Of a stretch of DNA of 54,064 bases, positions 38,565-49,551 are shown one piece after another. Source of the DNA: Verrucomicrobiia bacterium (lineage in GTDB: Bacteria; Verrucomicrobiota; Verrucomicrobiia; Limisphaerales; JAJOIW01); the NCBI GenBank assembly GCA_030425355.1, contig JAUIAG010000003.1, forward strand, positions 1 to 54,064. Reading direction: 5' to 3'. The notes beneath the pieces were generated by a model. That model had not been told where the DNA came from and ran no database searches. It worked only from the letters and a program-made list of their open reading frames with translations. Both the position numbers and the translations under genes were made by a program. Each line of letters begins with the position of its first letter. Within the stretch, counting starts at the first letter, position 1.

Positions 38565-39305
38565 TCAGGCCATCGGGCTGCCTTCCGCGAGGGCGGCCAG
38601 TTCATGGCTGAAGACTTCACTGCGGATGCGCAGCCCTGTCTGATCGTAGTCAAACTGGTGGCGCAGGGGCTTCCATCCCGCACCATCCAGGAAAAGATGA
38701 TAATTGAGGTTGAGCATTTCCAGGGGCCGGATGCCCGAGTCTTCAGGGAACATTGAGATATTTTCCTGAAGCAGGTGGGCCCCCTTGGAGAGCGAAATAA
38801 GTCCACTGAGAATCTGCGCTTCGGAGGGCCCGTCGTCAGGCAGCTCCCCGCATTGCCGGGCCTGTCGGATGATCTCAAAGGCCACCTGGATGCAGCGGAA
38901 TCCCACCCGATGGCAGGCATCCAGTCTGGATTGGGTGATTTTCTCCTGGATGGAGCGGGTTTCCATCAGCTGGTGAAGGGATGACCAGTGGGGATATTTC
39001 ATGGCGATAATGTAGTCCGCCCAGCCGACAACAAACATACGCTCGCGGGTGGTGCCGCGGAAAAGCAGTGCCCGCCCGAAAAGCTCGGCACGCAGCTCAA
39101 GATGGCGGAGGTCAACCGCAGCCATCAAATCCTCCTTGCTGTTAAAATGATTGTAGATCGTCGCCTTGGAATACTCAATGCGCTCCGCCAGTTCGTCCAG
39201 ATTCAGGCCGTGATACCCCTGCTCCAGCAGCATCCGATCCGCCTGATCCACAATCAGCCGCTCCCGCTCCGCGCGCTCCCGTGCCTTCCGGTCCGATATC
39301 GTCAC
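38565..39305 (-). CDS. TetR/AcrR family transcriptional regulator
   Basis: 246 aa; RLIVDQADRMLLEQGYHGLNLDELAERIEYSKATIYNHFNSKEDLMAAV. Confidence 0.93.
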   Translation of the reverse strand: MTISDRKARERAERERLIVDQADRMLLEQGYHGLNLDELAERIEYSKATIYNHFNSKEDLMAAVDLRHLELRAELFGRALLFRGTTRERMFVVGWADYIIAMKYPHWSSLHQLMETRSIQEKITQSRLDACHRVGFRCIQVAFEIIRQARQCGELPDDGPSEAQILSGLISLSKGAHLLQENISMFPEDSGIRPLEMLNLNYHLFLDGAGWKPLRHQFDYDQTGLRIRSEVFSHELAALAEGSPMA

Positions 39306-39326
39306 AAGGCCACATTCATCCTTTTC

Positions 39327-39339
39327 TGACTCAGAGTCA
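39327..39339. promoter_or_regulatory. Candidate TetR operator
   Basis: Perfect palindrome TGACTC-A-GAGTCA 22 bp upstream of the tetR start codon. Confidence 0.45.
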
Positions 39340-39433
39340 AATTTTTACTTCCTATTTTTCAAATACAGCCAAGCGGTGACAGGCACGCTGGTGTCTTCTA
39401 TCCGGCACCACCTGTTTCACGCTGAACGGCAGT

Positions 39434-39462
39434 AAAAAAAGGCACCCCGGGGAGGGGCGCCT
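39434..39462 (-). terminator. Rho-independent terminator for katG
   Basis: aaaaaaaggcaccccggggaggggcgcc: A-run plus GC stem (U-run on minus strand) downstream of katG stop. Confidence 0.75.
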
Positions 39463-39495
39463 GAATCGGGCATGGGGAGAATGGCGGAGCCGGGG

Positions 39496-41910
<2,415 letters not shown>

Positions 41911-42030
41911 TCAGTCTTCTGTGATCAATGCAATTCTCGAACATCTATTCCAATAATGGAAATTGATTAAAGTTGAAGAATTGATATAATTTTCCAATCA
42001 ATCAGCTTTTGACAGCGATTGGATGAAGTT

Positions 42031-42903
42031 ATGAATTTCCGTGATCTGGAATACCTGGTTGCAGTTGTAAGGCTGACGCACTTCGGAAAGGCGGCCGAGG
42101 AGTGCCATGTCAGTCAGAGTGCGCTGAGTCTTCAGTTGCAGAAACTGGAGCAGGAGATCGGTGTCAAACTGCTGGAACGCACCAGCCGCAGAGTGGTGGT
42201 CACAGAGGCCGGAAAGGAGGCAGCGCGGCGCGCGCAGGAGCTTCTTCAGGGCCGCCGGGACCTTCTTGATGCCGTCAGGCCCTGTAACAGCGGCCTTCCT
42301 ATGACAGTCCGGGCGGGAGCCATCCCCACCGTAGCACCATTTATTTTTGCCCGGTTACAGACACGGTTTCATGAACGGTATCCGGAGACGACGCTGCAAT
42401 TTGACGAGGACGTCACCGAACTTCTGGTTCCAGCGGTAGCCGGCGGCCAAGTGGATGCCGCGATTCTTGCGACAGCGCCGGAGGATTCCCTGATTGAAGA
42501 GCTGGATCTTTTTGACGAACCTTTTCTCCTGGCGACTCCAACAGGGCATCCGCTTGCAGAACAGAGGGCGATCACTCCGGTGGACATCACCCCGTATCGA
42601 CTGCTGCAGCTTAAGCACACCCATTGCCTTCAGGAACAAGTCATCAACTTCTGCTCAAACCATAAGTTATCAACGACCCATCTTCCGACTGCTTCCAGTA
42701 TCGCCACGCTCCTTGTTCTTGTGCAGGCCGGGGTCGGCCTCACCCTGATCCCGCAGATGGCCGTCAGGAGCGCTGAATCACTGCCAGGGATTCGCTGTCT
42801 GCCACTGTCCCCTGCCCCAACCCGAAAGATCCGTGTCATTTACCGGAAGACCTCCACCGTGGGCCGGCGTCTGGCTGAGGCAGTCCGGACATCTCTGGTG
42901 TGA
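42031..42903 (+). CDS. oxyR: OxyR-like LysR-type peroxide regulator
   Basis: LysR HTH MNFRDLEYLVAVVRLTHFGKAAEECHVSQSALSLQLQKLE; redox motif HCLQEQVINFC with Cys-X8-Cys spacing; divergent from katG. Start taken at ATG 42031. Confidence 0.9.
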   Translation: MNFRDLEYLVAVVRLTHFGKAAEECHVSQSALSLQLQKLEQEIGVKLLERTSRRVVVTEAGKEAARRAQELLQGRRDLLDAVRPCNSGLPMTVRAGAIPTVAPFIFARLQTRFHERYPETTLQFDEDVTELLVPAVAGGQVDAAILATAPEDSLIEELDLFDEPFLLATPTGHPLAEQRAITPVDITPYRLLQLKHTHCLQEQVINFCSNHKLSTTHLPTASSIATLLVLVQAGVGLTLIPQMAVRSAESLPGIRCLPLSPAPTRKIRVIYRKTSTVGRRLAEAVRTSLV

Positions 42904-42954
42904 GACGGCATCAATATGGAATCCGCGATAATCCCGGAGCTGATTTTCACTCTC

Positions 42955-44019
42955 TCAGGGATTTTTGCGCAATCTGAAGAACAGGGCATTCATATCCGTT
43001 TCGATGGTGTAGACATAGTTATCGCCGTCCACTGTGTATGGCGGCTGTATGTCTTCCCATGCGGTTGGAGAAACTATGGATTCAGCACTCTGCAAAACCG
43101 GGTCTGCCGTGTTGGAAGCGGCCCATGAGACAAGGACATTTCCATTGTCGCCCGGGGATATATGAAGATCAGGGAGGGGATCACCCCCACCATTATCATC
43201 CACTCCAGCCAGACCAAAGAGCGCGGCTGTGATCCCCATCTCTGGAAAACCGGAATTATCGGCCGCCGGCACAGTGCCGGATCCCATCAGATACACCATC
43301 GCAGTCGCATTCATCGACCGGGCAATCGGGATCAGGACGGAATCCACATAGCTGTCTCCGACTCCTGCATCAAATTCTGCAGCCGGGACAACCCATGCAT
43401 TCCCGGAAATATCAAAGCTGCTGGAATTTGCCTGGCCACTGAGAAGAGTTGCTGAAAAATCCACATTCTGGGTGAAAGCCCCACTGGCCACATCATAGCT
43501 GCCGGAATTGACAGCCGTGATCACGGAACTGAACGGACCATGACCTGGAAATGGCTCGGTGCCTGAGACATCCCATCCGAGAATCAACGGTCCGCCGCCA
43601 CCGGAGGCAACCTCCATGTCGATGGTGACGGTATTTCCGCTCTCGAGGAAGGTGACGGCCTGTCGTTCCGGCGGGAATAGATCCGCATCCGGGATGACAC
43701 CCATACCAAAATCAAAGGCATTGTAGCTGAGGGATCCCGCTGTATTCGCAGCGGACCCGTTACTTTGCGAAGGCTCGGCACTGACGACATCATCTGCAGT
43801 CCCAATCATGCCGTCCACGCCAGGCCAGTGGTTGGACAATTCGTCTGAATGAACGAGCGTGAATGTTTCCTGCGCACCGGATGACCGGGTGAATGACAGG
43901 AGCAATACACCGGTCAGGGTGAAAGCTGCGAGACAGGCTGTAGTGTTTTTCATATATTTTCTGATCCTATTTATTCCCTGGCTGAGCAAAATAAATTCGG
44001 ACGGCCGATCAGGATTCAT
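42955..44019 (-). CDS. Secreted hypothetical protein with C-terminal W...FFRL module
   Basis: 354 aa; signal peptide ACLAAFTLTGVLLLSFTRSSGAQ; C-terminus VLVSWAASNTADPVLQSAESIVSPTAWEDIQPPYTVDGDNYVYTIETDMNALFFRLRKNP. Confidence 0.6.
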   Translation of the reverse strand: MNPDRPSEFILLSQGINRIRKYMKNTTACLAAFTLTGVLLLSFTRSSGAQETFTLVHSDELSNHWPGVDGMIGTADDVVSAEPSQSNGSAANTAGSLSYNAFDFGMGVIPDADLFPPERQAVTFLESGNTVTIDMEVASGGGGPLILGWDVSGTEPFPGHGPFSSVITAVNSGSYDVASGAFTQNVDFSATLLSGQANSSSFDISGNAWVVPAAEFDAGVGDSYVDSVLIPIARSMNATAMVYLMGSGTVPAADNSGFPEMGITAALFGLAGVDDNGGGDPLPDLHISPGDNGNVLVSWAASNTADPVLQSAESIVSPTAWEDIQPPYTVDGDNYVYTIETDMNALFFRLRKNP

Positions 44020-44188
44020 CCATCATTCCCTGACCGGGACCACTTTCAGAAAAATATAATACAACCAGGTATTCAAGCATCATATTGAATAAACTGAATT
44101 GATTCTCATTGGCCTCGACATGCATGGAGGCCCCGAAGGAGGGATGACCAGGAGATTCCGGTATCTCATATAGCAGGCGGGATCCGCG

Positions 44189-45328
44189 TCAGATGATGAG
44201 GTCAGGGTTCTCCCAGAAAAGTTCCGCCAGTCCGAATGACAGGGTCATCCCGGCACCGCCGGGAGCCAAAGAAATCCAGCACTGCGGCGCTATCTGGTGA
44301 TGGTGGATGAGTTTATGAGGGTGTTTGACATAAATACCGGACCACCGTTCCGCGATAAGCCAGTGCGGCGGCCTGATGAGGCGCCGAAGTTCGCGAATAA
44401 TGAGGTCGTCAATCACCTGTTTGTCGAAGGGTGAGATGTCCCCGTCATATTCGTGGGAGTCACCGAGAACCAGTCCGCCGCCCGGTCTGCTGATCTGACT
44501 GGCCATGACGTGGATGCCGAACCGGTCCAGCTCCGGAGTTTCGGCGGCTATGCGTTCGGCAAGCTGTTGCAGTGACCCGCAACGGGAAAACGACGGGTAA
44601 TGACGAAGACACAGTCCGGAGGCAATTATCGGCCCCTGATCCAGTCCGGGCATGGGCTGCGTCGCCATCATCTGGAGTTTGCAGCGACGCAATCCAATTT
44701 CCTGGAGGTGTCCGGGAAAGAGTGTCTGGAGATCAGCTCCCGGGCAGACGATAACCCTGTCGCCTCGGAACTGCCCGCCATTGGCACACCGCACCACATT
44801 ATCCTCAACGGAGACAGCCGGGCTCCCCCAGTGAAAACCCACTCCATACTCCCTGGCGAGCCATCCGGGAATTCGTGCGATGGCTTCCCGCGGATTGAGA
44901 TTGCATTCCCGGGGTGAAAAGAGCCCGCCGATGACATGATCCGGGTTGGCGAGTGGAGAGGCATCCAGTGCTTCACGCCCGGAAAGCAGCACGGCCTCGC
45001 TGTCCCTGGACTCGGGGAGAGAAAGGAACTCTTCCATAACTGCCAGCTCGTCATGCCGGGTTGCCAGAAACAGCAATCCACATGGGAAAAACGGGAACCC
45101 GGCGCCGGCAGCTGCCTCCGTCCACCGTTGAGCACTGATGGCAGCTGCCTTTGTCGCCAGACCCTCAGCCATGCCGGTCGGCAGGAAAATTCCGAAGTTC
45201 CGAATGGACGCCCCGCGCGCGACCGGATCGCCCTCGATCACTTCCGCCTTCCACCCTGCACGGGCAGCCGCCAGAGCATGTGCCAGTCCGTGAATACCCG
45301 CACCGATGATGACAACCGTCTGCACCAT
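44189..45328 (-). CDS. FAD-dependent oxidoreductase of DAO family (TIGR03364-like)
   Basis: 379 aa; VVIIGAGIHGLAHALAAARAGWKAEVIEGDPVARGASIRNFGIFLPTG; C-terminal ISLAPGGAGMTLSFGLAE. Confidence 0.75.
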   Translation of the reverse strand: MVQTVVIIGAGIHGLAHALAAARAGWKAEVIEGDPVARGASIRNFGIFLPTGMAEGLATKAAAISAQRWTEAAAGAGFPFFPCGLLFLATRHDELAVMEEFLSLPESRDSEAVLLSGREALDASPLANPDHVIGGLFSPRECNLNPREAIARIPGWLAREYGVGFHWGSPAVSVEDNVVRCANGGQFRGDRVIVCPGADLQTLFPGHLQEIGLRRCKLQMMATQPMPGLDQGPIIASGLCLRHYPSFSRCGSLQQLAERIAAETPELDRFGIHVMASQISRPGGGLVLGDSHEYDGDISPFDKQVIDDLIIRELRRLIRPPHWLIAERWSGIYVKHPHKLIHHHQIAPQCWISLAPGGAGMTLSFGLAELFWENPDLII

Positions 45329-45576
45329 GGAAGTTTACGGACTGCCGGGCGGAAGTGGAAGGAGATGTTCAAAGCAGTACAAACTGACTTGCGGGAAAAA
45401 TAAGGATTATGTCGTCCCGATGCATAGGAGTGGCCCCGGAGGTGGACAAAGAAAAGCACTGATCGACTGCCTGAGAGGCATCACGGCGGGATCTGCCCCG
45501 CCTGACGGGAAGGCAATGTCAATCAGGGCAGGTCTCCGACAAAGAGTGGTAACACTGGATGAAAGGTCGAGTTGCA

Positions 45577-46074
45577 TCAATCATTGCCGGGGGAGACGGC
45601 CTGATTGTCCTCTTCTCTGAGCGGGAAGGCGATGGGGAAGATGAGGATCCATGCAGCGGCAAAAAGCGGGAGGTTCTTTATGATGTACTGCCCCTCGAAG
45701 GTAGGGGCGAAAGGGAAGAACTTGAAGCAGAATTCGGGCAGAAGGAAGAGTGGCATGAAGGTGCCGATGATGTGGAAGTTGAGGAGGAAGAATATGAGGC
45801 GCGGAAAGAGGCAGGTCATGAGACCGACGCCGATGGCGCATTCGAGTGTGGCGAGGAGTGTGAGGGCGGTGCGGGTTTCCAGAGCAAATCCACTGAGCTG
45901 ACCGAGGGTGTATTCAGCGATCATTTCAGCCGGACTGAGGTCTGGGAAGAACTTGAGGAGGCCGAACTGGAAATACATGAACCCGACAAGCAGCCGGAAG
46001 ACGTCGCGTGACCAGCGTTCGATACCGGCCCGATCGATGTTGAGAAAAGGCATGCGGGCCATCTTCAGAGGCAC
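45577..46074 (-). CDS. DoxX-like small membrane protein
   Basis: 165 aa, 4 TM-like segments, RDVFRLLVGFMYFQFGLLKFFPDLSPAEMIAEYT. Confidence 0.6.
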   Translation of the reverse strand: MPLKMARMPFLNIDRAGIERWSRDVFRLLVGFMYFQFGLLKFFPDLSPAEMIAEYTLGQLSGFALETRTALTLLATLECAIGVGLMTCLFPRLIFFLLNFHIIGTFMPLFLLPEFCFKFFPFAPTFEGQYIIKNLPLFAAAWILIFPIAFPLREEDNQAVSPGND

Positions 46075-47633
46075 AGGAGAAACGCCACCAGATCGTCCTT
46101 TTCCGAGCGGGAGAGTTGGAGTTCCAGCACCAGGTTGAAGAATTCGACTGCATCGTGGAGGGTCGGGGCACGACCGTCATGCAGATAAGGCGGGCTGTCC
46201 CTGATCCCGCGCAGCGGGAATGTCTTGATCGGCCCCTCGGGGCGTCCGACGTAGAACCGCTCGACTTTCAGGTCGTGCATGTAGTCATCGACGAAGGCCG
46301 GACCGTAGTGGCAGGCGGAACACTGGGCTTTGCCGTGGAACAGTTTTTCCCCCCGCAGCTCCTGCTCTGTTGCCATCGATGGAATAAGCCGCATCATCGG
46401 GCTGAGTTTGGGAGCGGGAGGATAGTCGATGATGGCATTGAAATCCGCCATGCGGTTGGAGACCTCGCGTTTGACGGCTCTCGGGCCGATTGCCTGCTGC
46501 ATCCCCGGATCCCCATCAAAATATTCCTCGATTTCAGCAAAGTGATCGAGACTGCGGATAGACCGCTTGGAGGAAAGCTGCATCAGATTGAAATTTCCGC
46601 GCAGGGTCGGTGTATCCACGCGCAATCGGGCCATGTTCGGCCGCGAATCCGGGCCGAGTTCAATGGCGCCGTTGGTGTGACCATTGACATGACAGTCGAG
46701 GCAGGCGACGCCATCGGAAGGCTGACTGGTCAGCCGGTGCTGCGTCTGATTGAACCACGTGGTGGGTGACGGGCGCAGCAGTTCCTTGAGACCCTCCATC
46801 TGCTCCGGCGTGATCAACCCGTCAAATATTTCGTAGTAATTGTCAAAACTGATTTCCTGTCCGCCTGAAATGTCTCCGAGTTCCTTATGAGTTGTCAGAA
46901 ACAGGGGCGGAGGGAACTCGGGGAGGTAGGCATCGGGAAAATCCATGTCCACATCGATGCGCTTGTGCTCGGGATGCACGGCAGTCCACGAATCCGGAAA
47001 AAGCATGTGGGCCGTCGTCTGGATGGGATGCGCCAGTGGCTTGTAGGGGAAAAGATCGCGACGGCGGATTTCCTCCGCTGTCAGACCGGCAAGTGACTCA
47101 TAGGACTCCACCTCCGCCGGGAGCCTGGCAACCGGCCCGGCCATCACTGCCTTCCGGCCTCCGGACATCATCTGTCCGGGTATCACCGCGCCACTGAAGT
47201 TGAACCGTGAGTTCATGTAGGCCCTCACGTCCTTCATCAGCTCGGGCTTCTGCTTCTGATGAAATTCAATCCACTGATCAAAGCGCATGGGCAGCACAGG
47301 AGTCCCGAATGTCGTCTTGCCCTTGCCGTAGTATCGCCAGAGATCAAAAGGCGTGCGCAGGCCCTTTTCGACAGCCGGATAGAGCCTGAGTTCATCGGTG
47401 GTGCGGTACATCGGCAGATTCTCCCCGGAAACCTGCACAGGCTTGAGGCTTCCGACCGGTGAAGGATTTCCGACAGAGGCATGCGCCGATGAAATAAACC
47501 CGCCGGCACCGTGTCGCGATTCCGGAACCCGGCTCAATCCGGAGCCTTTGTACTGCTGATAGGTCATCCATGTCTGCAGCGCGAAAAGCAGCAGAAATAC
47601 TATGATGGCCGTCTGTTTCCAGGTCTGTTTCAT
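46065..47633 (-). CDS. Di-heme c-type cytochrome, cytochrome c peroxidase/MauG-related
   Basis: 522 aa; N-terminal TM/signal; two CXXCH motifs (CLDCH, CSACH); FPLRGIRDSPPYLHDGRAPTLHDAVEFFN typical of CCP family. Confidence 0.82.
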   Translation of the reverse strand: MKQTWKQTAIIVFLLLFALQTWMTYQQYKGSGLSRVPESRHGAGGFISSAHASVGNPSPVGSLKPVQVSGENLPMYRTTDELRLYPAVEKGLRTPFDLWRYYGKGKTTFGTPVLPMRFDQWIEFHQKQKPELMKDVRAYMNSRFNFSGAVIPGQMMSGGRKAVMAGPVARLPAEVESYESLAGLTAEEIRRRDLFPYKPLAHPIQTTAHMLFPDSWTAVHPEHKRIDVDMDFPDAYLPEFPPPLFLTTHKELGDISGGQEISFDNYYEIFDGLITPEQMEGLKELLRPSPTTWFNQTQHRLTSQPSDGVACLDCHVNGHTNGAIELGPDSRPNMARLRVDTPTLRGNFNLMQLSSKRSIRSLDHFAEIEEYFDGDPGMQQAIGPRAVKREVSNRMADFNAIIDYPPAPKLSPMMRLIPSMATEQELRGEKLFHGKAQCSACHYGPAFVDDYMHDLKVERFYVGRPEGPIKTFPLRGIRDSPPYLHDGRAPTLHDAVEFFNLVLELQLSRSEKDDLVAFLLCL

Positions 47634-47917
47634 CCTCGGTGATAATCTATGTCGCCAGCCCCGAAGTGCTCCGGGACATGCCGGCTGAGAACGGTGCCGC
47701 CCGGCAGCTGGCGGTGTTACTCGATCAGGAATTTACAAAGAATGACAGGTCCGGCGCCCATGGTCAAGACAGGGCCTCCCGCAACTCCCGCCGGCCCCGG
47801 CCATGAAACAGATCAAATCGCCCCACTCTTCCGGAATCAAACCTGACACAGGAATGTCACACGACTGCAAAAACGGAATCAAATTGAACCGCGAGAATTA
47901 CGGTCAACGCGGCACTT

Positions 47918-49225
47918 ATGGCTTCCGAATCAGAACAGTTTAGAGGATCACCCTTCCCGATTTCCCGCTGGTCACCGCACGGCACGCCCTTCGCGGTGTG
48001 GTGCATGGTGGCGGCCTTCGGCACCTATTTCTGCATGTACGGACTGAGGAAGCCATTCACCGCCACGACCTATGAAGGACTGCAGGCCTTCGGAATGGAC
48101 CTTAAATCTCTGCTGGTGGTGGTGCAGGTCATTGGCTACATGCTGTCAAAGTTCATTGGAATCAGGGTCATTGCCGAGATGGCCCCGGAGCGCAGGGTTC
48201 GGGGGATACTGGTGCTCACCTCGGTGGCATTGGCCTGCCTGCTCGGATTCGGGCTGGTCCCACTGCCATGGTCGGTGGTGTTCCTGTTTGGCAACGGCCT
48301 GATGCTGGGGATGATTTTCGGGCTCGTGCTGGGATTCCTGGAGGGCCGCCGGATGACCGAAGTGCTGGCCGCCGGACTTTGCGCCAGCTTCATTCTGGCG
48401 GATGGCGTGACCAAATCCGTCGGGGCCTGGCTGATTGACCGGGGCATTCCGGAAACGTGGATGCCCTTCGGTGCCGGCATGGTCTTCATGATCCCTCTGC
48501 TTGGCTTCCTCTGGATGCTGGGCCAAATACCGGTGCCGGACCAGCTGGATCAGGAGGAGCGGCAGCAAAGAGTGCGGATGGATGCGGCGGACCGGAGACG
48601 ATATTTTCTGCACTATGCCCCCGGCCTGTCGGCCATTATCGTCGCCTACCTGCTCATCACCCTCATACGGAGCCTCCGCGCCGACTTCGCCCCCGAAATC
48701 TGGAAAAGCCTCGGAGTTGAAACCACTCCCAGGCTTTTCTCACTTTCGGAAACATGGATCGCCCTGGCCATCATGCTCTGCAGCGGACTCTTCTCCCTCT
48801 ACCGCAATAACAGACTGGCACTTTTTCATGCCATCGCCGCTTGCATGCTCGGACTCGCCCTGCTGCCGATTTCCATGGCCGCCATTGACGCAGGATGGAT
48901 CGCGCCTTTCCAGTTCATGGTTCTCGTCGGGCTGGGACTGTACCTGCCATACGTCCTGGTCCACACGACTCTGTTTGAACGCATCATGGCAGTGACCCCG
49001 GATAGAGGAAATATCGGCTATCTCATGTACCTCGCCGATTCCATGGGATACCTCGGTTACGTCATTCTGGTGCTGTTCAGGGACCGGCTCCCCGGACCGG
49101 AAGACCCTCTGCAATTCTTCCGCGCCCTCTGCTGGATTGCCGGCAGTCTCGGATTTATCACTTTCGGTGCAGCCCTCGTCTATTTCCTCTTCCGACTGAG
49201 GACAGTGCCGCCAAACAGGGCGTGA
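47918..49225 (+). CDS. MFS-like transporter, DUF5690 family
   Basis: 435 aa, 12 TM-like; MVAAFGTYFCMYGLRKPFTATTYEGLQAFGMDLKSLLVVVQVIGYMLSKFIGI. Confidence 0.82.
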   Translation: MASESEQFRGSPFPISRWSPHGTPFAVWCMVAAFGTYFCMYGLRKPFTATTYEGLQAFGMDLKSLLVVVQVIGYMLSKFIGIRVIAEMAPERRVRGILVLTSVALACLLGFGLVPLPWSVVFLFGNGLMLGMIFGLVLGFLEGRRMTEVLAAGLCASFILADGVTKSVGAWLIDRGIPETWMPFGAGMVFMIPLLGFLWMLGQIPVPDQLDQEERQQRVRMDAADRRRYFLHYAPGLSAIIVAYLLITLIRSLRADFAPEIWKSLGVETTPRLFSLSETWIALAIMLCSGLFSLYRNNRLALFHAIAACMLGLALLPISMAAIDAGWIAPFQFMVLVGLGLYLPYVLVHTTLFERIMAVTPDRGNIGYLMYLADSMGYLGYVILVLFRDRLPGPEDPLQFFRALCWIAGSLGFITFGAALVYFLFRLRTVPPNRA

Positions 49226-49551
49226 GGTGAGAATTCCATCCAAAGCGGCTCAAAACGGGTGGAATGAGTGTCGCCTCTCCTCCTCAAAAACCCGGAAAAA
49301 CCGCTGACCAGGCAACGAGAACGGTTTCCAGATTTCTGCCTCTCCCCGGAGTGGGAGACAATCCTGTCCCCCCAAGAACAAAGCTCCGGAACAATGCAGA
49401 CCGGGCACATTTACATTTTTTCGAAAAAAAATGTCTCACCGCGGCCCGGTTTATCGCTTTCGATACGTGAGCGCTGTCCATTGGACAGAATCAAAATGAG
49501 AATGCGGTCTCCGATCAGTTGAAATTGGCGCAGCAGAACCAGAATCAGAAC

